This document shows positions 25,019 to 34,158 of a DNA stretch of 64,000 nucleotides, piece by piece. The notes beneath the pieces were generated by a model that had not been told where the DNA came from, did not search any database, and saw nothing but the letters and a program-made list of their open reading frames with translations. The stretch spans positions 2,335,046 through 2,399,045 of the forward strand of contig NZ_KI650979.1 in the NCBI RefSeq assembly GCF_000506985.1, in the 5' to 3' direction. Made by a program: the position numbers and the translations under genes. The first letter of the stretch is position 1. Every line of letters starts with the position of its first letter. This DNA comes from Advenella kashmirensis W13003. Its GTDB lineage: Bacteria; Pseudomonadota; Gammaproteobacteria; Burkholderiales; Burkholderiaceae_B.

Positions 25019-26242
25019 ATGAAAGAGCAGGTTGCAAACCAGCATCCATTGCTGGCAAGACGGATGCAGGTCATCAAGGCCTCTCCCAGTATGGCTGCGA
25101 AAAAGAAGGTCGATGCACTTCGCGCCGCGGGCAGGCACATCGTGGATTTCACTATTGGCGAACCCGATCTTGACACGCCGGAACATATTGCGAACGCAGC
25201 CGTCGAGGCGATTGGTCATGGTGCGACCAAATACACTCCGTCTGTAGGTATACGCGAGCTATTGCAGGCAGTCGCGGGAAAATTCGAACGTGAAAACGGG
25301 CTGTCGTACAGCCCCGATCAGCTCATTGTGGGAACGGGTGCCAAGCAATTGATTTATACGGCATTGGCAGCGACCCTGGACGAAGGGGACGAGGTCATTA
25401 TTCCCGCGCCATTCTGGGTATCCTACCCCGATATGGTGGTCCTCAATGGCGGCAAACCGGTTGTGGTTGAAAGCACTGAACAGTCCGGCTTTAAAATTTC
25501 GGCCGCAGATCTGGAACGCGCCATTACGGACAAAACCAAATGGCTGCTGCTCAATAGTCCGAACAATCCCACGGGCGCGATTTATACGGAGACAGAGTTC
25601 GGCCAGATTCTGGCTGTACTTGAGCGGCACCCGCAGATTCACCTGATGATCGATGAAATTTACGAACACTTTAGTTACGACAGTGCATATGTGTCCCTGG
25701 CTTCGTATAGTGAAGACCTGAATGCGCGGACACTGTTGGTCAATGGCGTCTCGAAAGCCTATGCGATGACTGGATGGCGAATTGGTTATGCCGCCGGGCC
25801 TGCGTATCTGATTAAGGCCATGACGACACTGATATCACAAACGACATCGTGCGCCAGCGAACCGAGCCAGCGTGCCGCCGTCGCCGCACTGACTCAGGAC
25901 CAGTCTTGTGTGCGCGAAGCTTGCCGGATTTTTCGGGAAAGACGCGATATCATTGTGCCCCTTCTGAACGCAATACCCGGCATCGCGTGTGCGGTACCGC
26001 AGGGCGCATTTTATGTTTTCCCGAGTGTCAACGGATTACTGGGCAAAAGAACGCCGGAGGGCAAGATGCTTGAAACGGACCTGGACGTGGTCCACTTCTT
26101 GCTCGATAGCGCAGGTGTTGCCGTACTCGATGGCAGTGCCTACGGAACGCCAGGATTCATCAGACTCAGTTTTGCAACCGATTTGGATACCATTAAAGAA
26201 GGATGCGAGAAAATCGCCTCTGTCTGCAGTCAACTTGTATAA
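25019..26242 (+). CDS. Class I/II aminotransferase (AspC-like, PLP-dependent)
   Basis: A 407-residue fold-type I aminotransferase. PLP Lys is K246 in VSKAYAMTGWRIGY. NSPNNPTG, IDEIYEHFSYD and the C-terminal Arg in GFIRLSFA (alpha-carboxylate) are present. ATG 25019 is favoured because an upstream in-frame start would overlap the aldolase gene by over 70 bases. Relatives include aspartate/prephenate aminotransferases. Between an aldolase gene and a glutamate-type transporter, it probably converts an imported 4-hydroxy amino acid into the aldolase substrate. Confidence 0.9.
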   Translation: MKEQVANQHPLLARRMQVIKASPSMAAKKKVDALRAAGRHIVDFTIGEPDLDTPEHIANAAVEAIGHGATKYTPSVGIRELLQAVAGKFERENGLSYSPDQLIVGTGAKQLIYTALAATLDEGDEVIIPAPFWVSYPDMVVLNGGKPVVVESTEQSGFKISAADLERAITDKTKWLLLNSPNNPTGAIYTETEFGQILAVLERHPQIHLMIDEIYEHFSYDSAYVSLASYSEDLNARTLLVNGVSKAYAMTGWRIGYAAGPAYLIKAMTTLISQTTSCASEPSQRAAVAALTQDQSCVREACRIFRERRDIIVPLLNAIPGIACAVPQGAFYVFPSVNGLLGKRTPEGKMLETDLDVVHFLLDSAGVAVLDGSAYGTPGFIRLSFATDLDTIKEGCEKIASVCSQLV

Positions 26243-26269
26243 CAACTGATTATTTCAGGGAGCCTTATC

Positions 26270-27094
26270 ATGAAATTGAACGCCATACTTACCTTTCTGC
26301 CTGTGATGCTGGCCTGCGCCAATGTCGCTCAGGCCAATGCGCTGGATGATATCAAGACGCGTGGCACCCTTGTTTGTGGAACGCTCGGGACGTCCGAGCC
26401 TTTCAGTTTCCAGGATCCGAAGACCCGTCAAGTTGTCGGTTATGAAGTCGATCTGTGCAAGGAAATTGCTGACAATCTGGGCGTCAAGCTGGATGTAAAA
26501 ATGATCTCGGTCGCGGCGCGCATACCAGAACTCGTTGCCGGTCGTGTGGACGTGGTGGCCGCCAACCTGGGCTGGTCCGCAGATCGGGCAAAACAGATTG
26601 ACTATAGTTATGCCGATTATGTGAGTCCGCAAAAAATTCTGATTCGGCAGGCCGACGCGGACAAATTGACAAAAACGGGCGATCTTTCCGGCAAGCGTGT
26701 GAGCGCGGTAAGCGGCTCGTCTTCGGAAGCGGGCGCCAAACGACTGATCCCCGATGTGACCACAGTCACGTTCAAGGACCCGCCCACGGCTTTTGTAGCA
26801 CTTCAGCAAAAAAAGGTGGACGGCTTCGTGGGCTCTGAACTGATGCTGCTGAAGTTTCAGCAGGGAGCCGAGAAAACCCCGGTCAAGCTGACCATGATCA
26901 ATGAACCGCTGTTTACTGAGCCATGGGGTCTGGGCATTAAAAAAGGCGAGAAAGCGCTGCTCGATAAAGTCAACGAAACCATGGCCGGGCTTGAGAGTTC
27001 CGGAAAGGCGCAGACAATCTTCGATAAATGGTTCGGTCCGCAAACTCAGTTTCATACTGAACGGGTGTTCAAGATGGAAGAAATCAAAGGCTGA
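26270..27094 (+). CDS. Glutamate/aspartate-type ABC transporter substrate-binding protein
   Basis: A 274-residue family 3 binding protein with a signal peptide (cut near AQA-NALDD). It resembles GltI in TLVCGTLGTSEPFSFQD, YEVDLCKEIADNLGVKL, and SADRAKQIDYSYADY with the carboxylate-binding Arg; the C-terminal IFDKWFGP is also GltI-like. It lies 27 bp after the aminotransferase. Similarity to the acidic amino acid group supports a glutamate-like ligand for this operon. Confidence 0.9.
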   Translation: MKLNAILTFLPVMLACANVAQANALDDIKTRGTLVCGTLGTSEPFSFQDPKTRQVVGYEVDLCKEIADNLGVKLDVKMISVAARIPELVAGRVDVVAANLGWSADRAKQIDYSYADYVSPQKILIRQADADKLTKTGDLSGKRVSAVSGSSSEAGAKRLIPDVTTVTFKDPPTAFVALQQKKVDGFVGSELMLLKFQQGAEKTPVKLTMINEPLFTEPWGLGIKKGEKALLDKVNETMAGLESSGKAQTIFDKWFGPQTQFHTERVFKMEEIKG

Positions 27095-27112
27095 TGCAAA
27101 GATAGGCGGGAT

Positions 27113-27817
27113 ATGAACTACACCCTGGATTTTGCCTCGCTGCTCGACGGCGACTATCCTGCGCTGGTGCTGCAGGGCGTGCTTACCACGCTGAAAATGA
27201 CGCTATTGGCGTGGCTGATCGCATTTGGACTGGGCAGCTTTCTGACGATATTGCGAACGCTCAATATCAGAGTCATCAATTATCTGATCGCGCTGTATGT
27301 CGCTTTTCATCGGAACGTGCCCATGCTGGTGCATATTCTGTTCTGGTACTTTGGCGTGGCTGCGATTGTGCCCGAAAGCGTCAACGATATGATCAATGTC
27401 ATTGGCGGAGAGTTTTTCTACGCAACCGTTGCGATTGGCCTGGTAACCGCCGCCTATGTGTCGGAAGATTTACGCAGTGCCATCCGTTCGATCCCGCCGG
27501 GGCAAATGGAGGCGGCGCGAACGCTTGGACTCAATTATCTTCAGGCCATGCGCAAGGTGATCCTGCCCCAGGCATTTGTCGTGTCTATTCCCACGCTGAC
27601 CAATCAGACGCTTCTACTGTTTAAGAATACCAGTCTGGCAATGGCGATAGGCCTGATCGAACTGACGGGCGCGGGCCGTGAGATTGAATCAGCCACCTTC
27701 AAGACATTTGAAATTTATCTGGTCGTGACCGTGATCTACCTGGCGATATCGCTGTGCCTGATGTTTATCGGGGCAGGTCTGTCCAGAAGGGCCGCTTTCA
27801 ATGACAAACGGTCCTAG
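27113..27817 (+). CDS. Glutamate/aspartate-type ABC transporter permease (GltJ-like)
   Basis: A 234-residue permease with about five helices. It has the HisMQ motif FHRNVPMLVHILFWYFG and the EAA loop GQMEAARTLGLNYLQAM. The first permease after the binding protein in gltI-J-K-L order. Confidence 0.88.
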   Translation: MNYTLDFASLLDGDYPALVLQGVLTTLKMTLLAWLIAFGLGSFLTILRTLNIRVINYLIALYVAFHRNVPMLVHILFWYFGVAAIVPESVNDMINVIGGEFFYATVAIGLVTAAYVSEDLRSAIRSIPPGQMEAARTLGLNYLQAMRKVILPQAFVVSIPTLTNQTLLLFKNTSLAMAIGLIELTGAGREIESATFKTFEIYLVVTVIYLAISLCLMFIGAGLSRRAAFNDKRS

Positions 27818-27825
27818 GAAATACC

Positions 27826-28521
27826 ATGTTTGAAATTCTTTCCGATAACTGGCTGCTGTTGCTGGTGGGGCAGTACCCCCAGGGCCCGCTGGGCGGACTG
27901 GCAGCGACCATTCTGCTGGCGCTCGCCAGTCTTGTTCTGTCTTTTCCACTGGGTATTGTTCTGGCGTTGTGCCGGATAGGATCCTCGCGGATTCTGTACT
28001 GGCCGGCGACGGCTGTGGTGTACATCGTGCGCGGGCTGCCGCTGATCATGTTCATATTCTGGGCTTACTTTATGGTGCCCGTGATCATCAATCGGCCCGT
28101 TGCGGGCACGACGACCATGGTAGTCGCACTGGTCTTCTACGAAAGTGCATATATTTCAGAAATTGTTCGCAGTGGCATTCAGGCGCTGCCGGCGGGCCAG
28201 ATGGAAGCCGGGCGTTCTTTGGGTTTGAACTATTTCCAGACGATGCGCAAAATCATTTTGCCGCAGGCGCTTTTCAATACCATTCCCAGCATTTTGAGTC
28301 AGTTTATTTCGACTGTGAAAGAAACATCTCTTGGCTTTGTGATCAGCGTTCACGAACTGACTTTTGCTGCGAGTCAGATCAACAATATTCTGCTGACCCG
28401 GCCATTTGAAGTGTTCGGGCTGCTCGCGCTGACCTACTTTTTTCTCAATCTGATTCTGACGGGACTGGTGAAGATCGTTGAAACGAGAATTCAACACAGC
28501 CGTATCGCCTTTCAGGGATAG
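27826..28521 (+). CDS. Glutamate/aspartate-type ABC transporter permease (GltK-like)
   Basis: A 231-residue second permease, 8 bp after the first. The HisMQ motif is VRGLPLIMFIFWAYF and the EAA loop GQMEAGRSLGLNYFQTM. It should dimerise with the GltJ-like subunit. Confidence 0.88.
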   Translation: MFEILSDNWLLLLVGQYPQGPLGGLAATILLALASLVLSFPLGIVLALCRIGSSRILYWPATAVVYIVRGLPLIMFIFWAYFMVPVIINRPVAGTTTMVVALVFYESAYISEIVRSGIQALPAGQMEAGRSLGLNYFQTMRKIILPQALFNTIPSILSQFISTVKETSLGFVISVHELTFAASQINNILLTRPFEVFGLLALTYFFLNLILTGLVKIVETRIQHSRIAFQG

Positions 28522-28530
28522 GAGTTTTAT

Positions 28531-29253
28531 ATGATCCAGTTTAATAATGTATCCAAATGGTATGGTCGGTACCAGGCCTTGTGCGATGTGACGGCAACGG
28601 TCTCCCGGGGCGAGGTGTTGGTTGTCTGCGGTCCGTCCGGTTCCGGTAAATCGACACTGATTCGCACCATTAATCGGCTGGAACCAATACAGGGCGGCTC
28701 TATCGTGGTGGATGGCCAGGATGTTCATGCATGCAAGTCGATCGACGATCTGCGCAGTCATATCGGGTTTGTTTTTCAACAGTTCAATCTTTTCCCTCAC
28801 ATGAGCGTGCTGGATAATCTGATGATGGCGCCGGTGCTGTTGAAGCGCAATAGTAAAGCGGCTGCACGCGAGAAAGCTGTTTCGTTACTGGAAAGAGTCG
28901 GACTGGATCACAAGGCCGGCGCATTCCCAGGGCAGCTGTCGGGAGGCCAGCAGCAACGCGTGGCTATTGCCCGTGCACTGGCCATGGATCCGAAAATCAT
29001 GCTGTTTGATGAACCCACAAGCGCGCTGGATCCTGAAATGGTCAATGAAGTGCTGCTGGTTATGAAGTCGCTGGCTACCGAAGGCATGACCATGATCTGC
29101 GTGACGCATGAGATGAACTTTGCGCGGGATGTGGCAGATAGGGTCTGGTTCATGGATGCCGGGGCCATTGTAGAGCAGGCGCCGCCTTCAGAATTTTTTA
29201 CAAGCGCAAAGACAGAGCGGGCGCGCAAATTCCTGTCGGATATCAGGCATTGA
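28531..29253 (+). CDS. Glutamate/aspartate-type ABC transporter ATPase (GltL-like)
   Basis: A 240-residue ATPase. Walker A is GPSGSGKST, the Q-loop [15 protein letters not shown], the signature [17 protein letters not shown], Walker [13 protein letters not shown] and the switch His lies in CVTHEMNFA. All catalytic positions are standard. It closes the operon begun at 24343. Its last 11 bases overlap the 3' end of the convergent LysR gene. Confidence 0.93.
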   Translation: MIQFNNVSKWYGRYQALCDVTATVSRGEVLVVCGPSGSGKSTLIRTINRLEPIQGGSIVVDGQDVHACKSIDDLRSHIGFVFQQFNLFPHMSVLDNLMMAPVLLKRNSKAAAREKAVSLLERVGLDHKAGAFPGQLSGGQQQRVAIARALAMDPKIMLFDEPTSALDPEMVNEVLLVMKSLATEGMTMICVTHEMNFARDVADRVWFMDAGAIVEQAPPSEFFTSAKTERARKFLSDIRH

Positions 29254-30151
29254 ACCCGCTCCCATACGGGATGCCGAAATTACATACGTCCTTGGCCAGC
29301 ACCGCCACTTCCTTATATAGCATGGCGTTGGCATTTTTGGCGTACATGGCGCAATAAACAGATTTGGGTGGGGGTTTACTCGTTTTGAGTACGGTCAGTT
29401 TTCTGCTGGTGACCAGAGGATAGAAATAGTCTATCGGCAGGCAGCACACGCCGAACCCGGCCACGGTCAGTCCGGCCATGGCAAGCAGGCTGTTGATGGT
29501 GAAAATGTTCTGGTCGGCGGTGTACGGTTTGAGCCAATCGTCGTAGAGGGCATTCAGGCCGGACTCCACATCCTGGCGGATCAGGGACATTCTGGAAATG
29601 TCTTCGGGGGTGTAGACCCGGTCAGGGGTGATCAGATTCGGGCTGCCGACCCATTCGAATCGCACGTAGTCTAGCGGATATTGTTCGAGTAGCGGGGATT
29701 TAAATTCGTTGTGCAGGAATGCCATGTCGAGCTGTCCCTTCAACAGGCTTTGCTGCAATTCGGCGGCCATGCCGGTTTTGGGGCTGACAGTCAGCTTGGG
29801 AAAGAGGATGCGCAATTGCTGCATCAGATCGGGAAGCCAGGTCATGGCCGTAATTTCGGTGATGCCCAGACGTAAGATGCCCGAAAAGGTGTGATGCCCC
29901 TTGAGTTTCATGAGCATCACATCGCGCTGGGTCAGCAATTCGGAGGCCAGATCGACAATTTCCTGGCCCCTGGGGGTGAGGGTGGCTTTATGGCCGGTCC
30001 GGTCAAAAATACTGACGTCGAAATCGGATTCCAGTTCCTGGATGCGCTTGGTAATGGCCGATTGCGTCGTGTTCAAGCGTTGTGCTGCGTTGGCAAAACT
30101 GCCTAGTTGTACCACCCAATACAGGGCTTCGATTTGTTTGAATGTAAGCAT
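29243..30151 (-). CDS. LysR-family transcriptional regulator
   Basis: A 302-residue LysR protein with an N-terminal HTH (about 1-60; [23 protein letters not shown]) and an effector domain (about 90-295). Its 3' end overlaps the GltL-like gene. Its 5' end is divergent from a Bug gene across 169 bp, containing the inverted repeat GGAAT-ATGC-ATTCC at 30235-30248. By position it most likely controls the divergent Bug gene, and perhaps the aldolase operon. Confidence 0.9.
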   Translation of the reverse strand: MLTFKQIEALYWVVQLGSFANAAQRLNTTQSAITKRIQELESDFDVSIFDRTGHKATLTPRGQEIVDLASELLTQRDVMLMKLKGHHTFSGILRLGITEITAMTWLPDLMQQLRILFPKLTVSPKTGMAAELQQSLLKGQLDMAFLHNEFKSPLLEQYPLDYVRFEWVGSPNLITPDRVYTPEDISRMSLIRQDVESGLNALYDDWLKPYTADQNIFTINSLLAMAGLTVAGFGVCCLPIDYFYPLVTSRKLTVLKTSKPPPKSVYCAMYAKNANAMLYKEVAVLAKDVCNFGIPYGSGFNA

Positions 30152-30234
30152 CGAGGTTCAGGAGGGGAAGGAGCGCGTTCAGCAGTAATTGTAAACAGAA
30201 GGGCAAAGGCAAGTCTATATGTCCGACTGGAGCA

Positions 30235-30248
30235 GGAATATGCATTCC
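30235..30248. promoter_or_regulatory. Inverted repeat between divergent lysR and Bug genes
   Basis: GGAAT-ATGC-ATTCC is a 5-bp inverted repeat in the shared control region, a possible LysR binding site. Confidence 0.3.
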
Positions 30249-30320
30249 GCAGCGGTTTTTTAATTCAGTCGCAGATTGAAGTGCCCAATGAAGTTTTTTT
30301 ATTATTCGGAGAGATAAATT

Positions 30321-31310
30321 ATGAGACCAAACATCACATTAAAAACATTGTGTGTGCCCATATTCAGCGCGGTACTGGCGACCACGGTTGCCGGCATGGC
30401 CCGGGCCGGGACGTTTCCTGACCATGCCATCAAATTGGTCGTTCCCTGGTCACCGGGCGGTGCGACCGATGTGCTGGGACGTATTCTTGCAAAAGGCCTG
30501 ACCGAGCAGCTCAAGCAGACCGTGGTGGTAGAGAACAAGGCGGGAGCAGGGGGCAATATCGGTACGACATCCTTCGTGCGTGAGAAGCCAGACGGATATT
30601 CGCTGCTCGTTGCCACCAGTTCAACCAACGCGGCCAATCCGCATTTGTACAAGCGTTTGGGTTTTGATGCAGAAAAAGATTTTGCACCCGTCGCGTTTGT
30701 GGCCAATATTCCGAATGTGCTTGAAGTGCCCAAGGGATCGAAATTTACCTCGGTGACGGATTTGATCCAATATGCCAAGGATAAACCTAGGGAGCTGAAC
30801 TACGGCTCGGCCGGAGTGGGTTCCTCGCAGCATCTGGCAACTTCCCTGCTTCAACATATCACGGGCGCACAATTTACTCACGTTCCATACAAGGGAAGTG
30901 GTCCCGCGGTCAGCGACCTGCTTGGCAAGCGACTGGACTTTATGATCGACACCGGCTCCATGGCGCAAGTGAAGGGCGGTAATCTGACTGCGCTGGCCGT
31001 GGCCTCCACCAGGCGCATTCCTTTCCTGCCCGATGTACCGACGTTTGAAGAGGCTGGAATCAAAGACATGGTCGCTTCGGCCTGGTACGGTATTGTTGCG
31101 CCGGCCGGCACGCCACCCGAAGTGATTGAAACATTGAATAAAGCAGTCAACAACGCCCTGAAAGATCCGCAAACGCATGCGCAATTGGAAGGCATGGGCG
31201 CGCAGGTGGTCGAGGGCAGCAATTCATCCGCCGAATTTGCCGCGTTCATGCAGAGTGAAATAAAACGTTATGGTGAGTTGGTGCGGATGTCTGGCGCGAA
31301 ACCCGAATAA
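30321..31310 (+). CDS. Bug/TctC-family solute-binding protein
   Basis: A 329-residue protein with a signal peptide (cut near ARA-GTFPDH). It has [20 protein letters not shown] and KPDGYSL. It has a GGAGAGAT ribosome site. It is divergent from a LysR gene and no enzyme gene follows it (a toxin-antitoxin pair on the other strand does), so it is a stand-alone receptor. Confidence 0.92.
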   Translation: MRPNITLKTLCVPIFSAVLATTVAGMARAGTFPDHAIKLVVPWSPGGATDVLGRILAKGLTEQLKQTVVVENKAGAGGNIGTTSFVREKPDGYSLLVATSSTNAANPHLYKRLGFDAEKDFAPVAFVANIPNVLEVPKGSKFTSVTDLIQYAKDKPRELNYGSAGVGSSQHLATSLLQHITGAQFTHVPYKGSGPAVSDLLGKRLDFMIDTGSMAQVKGGNLTALAVASTRRIPFLPDVPTFEEAGIKDMVASAWYGIVAPAGTPPEVIETLNKAVNNALKDPQTHAQLEGMGAQVVEGSNSSAEFAAFMQSEIKRYGELVRMSGAKPE

Positions 31311-31397
31311 GGTGAAGCGTTGTAAATGGTTAAAACAATGGATGGGCCTTCTGGTCGTTGCATGTCAGCAGTCCTATGCACAAACCGCCCTGACTGG

Positions 31398-31802
31398 CTA
31401 TCTTTCGAGCCAGTTTTCTACATTGAGGCCGCGGATGCGGGTAAATTCGCGCGTGTTGTCCGTCACTAGCGTGAGGCCAAGCGCACAGGCGTGTGCGGCG
31501 ATCAGTAGATCGTTCATGCCGATAGGCTGGCCAGCTGTTTCCAGCTGTGCGCGGATGCCACCATATTCAGCGTCAACCGGAATATCCAATGGCAACACCG
31601 GGATGATTTCAAGAATGCCCTCCACCCTGGTGAGCAACTTGGGCGATCCCTTCTTTGCGCAGCCATAGCGCAACTCGGATGCGACGATGATGCTGGTGAA
31701 AATCTCTTTCGGCCCGGCATGCTCAATGCGACGCGCGGCGTGGCCGTCCGGATTGCGGATCACGTCGCTGATGATGTTCGTGTCCAGCAGGTATCCGCTC
31801 AA
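31398..31802 (-). CDS. vapC: VapC-family PIN-domain ribonuclease toxin
   Basis: A 134-residue PIN protein. The acidic active-site residues are D7 (LLDTNIISD), E43 (VASELRYG), D98 (GMNDLLIA) and D115 (LVTDNTREF), which hold Mg2+ for RNA cleavage in VapC toxins. The ATG overlaps the antitoxin stop by 4 bases, the normal antitoxin-first arrangement. The full catalytic set suggests an active toxin. It lies between unrelated metabolic genes, consistent with acquisition as a small mobile module. Confidence 0.93.
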   Translation of the reverse strand: MSGYLLDTNIISDVIRNPDGHAARRIEHAGPKEIFTSIIVASELRYGCAKKGSPKLLTRVEGILEIIPVLPLDIPVDAEYGGIRAQLETAGQPIGMNDLLIAAHACALGLTLVTDNTREFTRIRGLNVENWLER

Positions 31803-32071
31803 AATATATCTTCCGGTTTGGCAGGCATGTCGTCAATGGCCGGAAACTGATCTTCCGGCCCAAGCGGTAATTCTTTCCTCCACTCGGCCAGCAGCTCGAC
31901 GATGTTCGTTGGCCTGGTCACAGGTTCGATGATAAGTTTGTTGCCTTCGCGGTGAATCAGCACACGATCCCCCGGCAACTCGAACTCGACAGGAATTCGT
32001 ACCGCCTGGCTACGGTTGTTGCGAAATAGCTTAGCCTCTTTGGGCCTGGATGAAGTAGATAGGGTAGGCAT
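31799..32071 (-). CDS. vapB: VapB-family antitoxin (AbrB/SpoVT fold)
   Basis: A 90-residue protein with an N-terminal AbrB-like DNA-binding segment (KLFRNNRSQAVRIPVEFEL, residues about 14-32). A C-terminal tail expected to wrap the toxin follows (VELLAEWRKELPLGPEDQF). ATG 32071 is chosen because GAGAG lies seven bases before it and the usual VapB length results; a start 42 bases earlier would lie inside the operator. Confidence 0.9.
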   Translation of the reverse strand: MPTLSTSSRPKEAKLFRNNRSQAVRIPVEFELPGDRVLIHREGNKLIIEPVTRPTNIVELLAEWRKELPLGPEDQFPAIDDMPAKPEDIF

Positions 32072-32084
32072 GGCATTGCTCTCT

Positions 32085-32127
32085 TGTGTATATGTCAAAT
32101 TGTATATACACAACTAAACCATGTCAA
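32085..32127 (-). promoter_or_regulatory. vapBC promoter with overlapping operator
   Basis: On the minus strand TTGACA (32127-32122), a 17-bp spacer and TACAAT (32104-32099) form a near-perfect promoter. A 9-bp inverted repeat, TGTGTATAT (32085-32093) with ATATACACA (32104-32112), covers the -10 region, as expected for VapBC autorepression. Confidence 0.7.
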
Positions 32128-32161
32128 TCCGGCGAGGGAGACTTCTTTCCACCACTAGTAA

Positions 32162-33376
32162 CTAATCGCTTTCGAATGCATCGCCCGCCTGCAGCATTGC
32201 CTCGATATGATCGTCGCCAAGTCCGATTTCAGCCAGTATTTCCCGCGTATGCTCGCCAATATGCGGAGCGTGATAACGCAGCGTGGGCGTGTAACCCGTC
32301 ATGCTGACTGGGACATTCAAATGCCGAATGGTGCCTTGTGTGGGATGCTCGCGTTTTTCGACCAGCCCGACATCTGCAATATGCGGATCGTCCAGCAGGG
32401 ACGATAGCGTATGGCAGGGCATGCACGGAATATCGAACTGCGCCAGTCTCTCTTGCCAGTATTGAGTTTCGTGCCTGGCGATTTCACTGGCGCGCAAGGC
32501 GAAGAATTCAGCGATGTGATCAATCCGGTTGATGGCCCGGTTAAAGCGGGCATCTTCTTTCAGATCAGGCCGGTCGAAAGCGTCGAACAGGGCAAGCACC
32601 TGCGCATCGGTGTTGGTGGTAATGCAGATATAACCGTCGCGGGTTTTGACCGGACGGGCATTTTCATCCAGTAAACGCCGATCGCCGCTGGGGGAAACAG
32701 GCGGAACAAACGATTCGCCATACAGATGCTCGCTGAGCACCAGTGTGGCATAGCTTTCGAACATGGGGACTTCGATTTCCCGCGGACCGGGTTCCCGGGT
32801 TTGCGCGTAGATGGCGACCAGAATAGCGTTGGTCACCATCAGCGCGGCCGTACGATCCACCACGACATAGGGAACGTAACGCGGTTCGTTGCCATTGCGG
32901 GCGAACAGGGAGGCCAGGGCGGTGCCACCCTGCAAAATGGAATCATAAGCGGGGCGATCGGCATATCTGCCTTTGGCGCCAAAGCCGACAATGTTGCAGT
33001 AAATCAGATCAGGATTCGCCTCGCTCAGCGCAGCGAAGGAAATGCCGAGTCGCGCCAGGGCATCGGCTCGCATATTATGAACAACGATGTGTGACCGGGC
33101 AGCCAGTTTCATAAACGTCGCTTTGCCTTGTTCCGTTTTCAGGTTAAGGGAAATGCTGCGTTTATTTCGGTTCATGTGCATGAACTTGCCGGACATGCCG
33201 GGCGTGGGCGAATGGCCCGAAATCCATCGGATGATATCGCCCGTCTGCTGCTCCAGCTTGATCACTTCGGCGCCATAATCGGCCAGGATCTGTGTGGCGT
33301 ATGGACCCACTACGGCTGAAGTCAGGTCGAGAATGCGGATATCTTTAAGCGGCAGCGTATTGTTTTTCAGTGTCAT
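32162..33376 (-). CDS. CaiB/BaiF family III CoA-transferase
   Basis: A 404-residue CoA-transferase with IRILDLTSAVVGPYATQILADYGAEVIKLE at the N-terminus (quoted only as a landmark), RNKRSISLNLKTEQGK and VPYVVVDRTAALM, where the family Asp is expected. It is preceded by a MarR gene on the same strand. An inverted repeat of the MarR-site type (33423-33437) lies 47 bp upstream of its ATG. The acid it activates is unknown. Confidence 0.9.
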   Translation of the reverse strand: MTLKNNTLPLKDIRILDLTSAVVGPYATQILADYGAEVIKLEQQTGDIIRWISGHSPTPGMSGKFMHMNRNKRSISLNLKTEQGKATFMKLAARSHIVVHNMRADALARLGISFAALSEANPDLIYCNIVGFGAKGRYADRPAYDSILQGGTALASLFARNGNEPRYVPYVVVDRTAALMVTNAILVAIYAQTREPGPREIEVPMFESYATLVLSEHLYGESFVPPVSPSGDRRLLDENARPVKTRDGYICITTNTDAQVLALFDAFDRPDLKEDARFNRAINRIDHIAEFFALRASEIARHETQYWQERLAQFDIPCMPCHTLSSLLDDPHIADVGLVEKREHPTQGTIRHLNVPVSMTGYTPTLRYHAPHIGEHTREILAEIGLGDDHIEAMLQAGDAFESD

Positions 33377-33422
33377 GGTGAGCGTCGGGTCAGTAAATGG
33401 CCGCGTCGGTGGATCCTAAGTG

Positions 33423-33437
33423 GTTTCTTTTTGAAAC
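33423..33437. promoter_or_regulatory. Inverted repeat before the CaiB gene
   Basis: GTTTC-TTTTT-GAAAC resembles the MarR-site palindrome AAACTATATAGTTT at 34012-34025. It overlaps the marR stop codon. Confidence 0.4.
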
Positions 33438-33928
33438 TATTTGTCGCCCGTGTCGGATGCAGATGTTTTATGGCGCGGGTGCAGGTCCATCAGGATCTTC
33501 GTGCGAAAGATAAGTTTTTCCAGAATCAGATCGAACTGCTCTTTCTCTGCCTCGGTCAGTACATCCAGGATTTCGTTATTGCGTCGTAATGCAATAGGAA
33601 AGGCGCTGGCATAGAGTTTTTCGCCTTCTTCAGACAGAGACAGCTGGATGCTGCGACCATCGCTATCGCTATTTCTGCGCTGAATCAACCCTCGTTCATA
33701 CAGGCTGGCCACGGCCTTACTGGCGCGGCTTTTGTCGATATTGGCTTCCTTTGCGAGCATTTTAAGAGACATGGGCGCAAATGCCGCAAGCAGGCCAATA
33801 AAGCGCCAGCCCTGTTTGTCCAGGTCGAACAGATCCTGGTTGATGGATTCGGCCAGCGTGCTGCTTAAAAAGGCGAGACGGTTCAGGCGGTAGGAAAACA
33901 GTTCCTTGATATTCTCGGGTTGCTTCAT
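33437..33928 (-). CDS. MarR-family transcriptional regulator
   Basis: A 163-residue winged-HTH regulator. It has a dimerisation helix (about 5-35), the recognition region MLAKEANIDKSRASKAVASLYERGLIQR (about 55-82, landmark only) and the wing DSDGRSIQLSLSEEG. I prefer ATG 33928, which gives normal MarR length; a 42-residue hydrophobic-looking upstream extension is unlikely to be translated. MarR proteins are usually released by aromatic or CoA-thioester ligands. Palindromes before it and before the adjacent CaiB gene mark likely targets, and the divergent nitronate monooxygenase operon shares the control region. Confidence 0.85.
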   Translation of the reverse strand: MKQPENIKELFSYRLNRLAFLSSTLAESINQDLFDLDKQGWRFIGLLAAFAPMSLKMLAKEANIDKSRASKAVASLYERGLIQRRNSDSDGRSIQLSLSEEGEKLYASAFPIALRRNNEILDVLTEAEKEQFDLILEKLIFRTKILMDLHPRHKTSASDTGDK

Positions 33929-34011
33929 AACGATCGATGTCTTTTTTGTTTCCAATGAACGAATCATGCGCGATTGCATCAAAAAAATCAACAAAAAATA
34001 GTTGAAAAAAG

Positions 34012-34055
34012 AAACTATATAGTTTACGATCCCAATAATGGTTGAAAAATTCAAC
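34012..34055. promoter_or_regulatory. MarR operator candidates between divergent operons
   Basis: AAACTATATAGTTT (34012-34025) is a perfect 14-bp palindrome. GTTGAA-3-TTCAAC (34041-34055) is a second 6-bp inverted repeat. Both lie between the marR gene and the divergent nitronate monooxygenase gene. Confidence 0.55.
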
Positions 34056-34158
34056 TAGTTTGTTCGAGATGACCTAACCGAACACCCGGGTGGGAGCGCA
34101 GAAATGCCGGGCAAATACGAACCTTCTTTTGATTGACTCTTTCGCAGGCTGAATTCGC

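Noticed and set aside
26255..27055. Long minus-strand open frame of 266 codons
   Set aside because: It is the exact antisense of the GltI-like gene, has no recognisable family features and is explained by codon bias of that gene.
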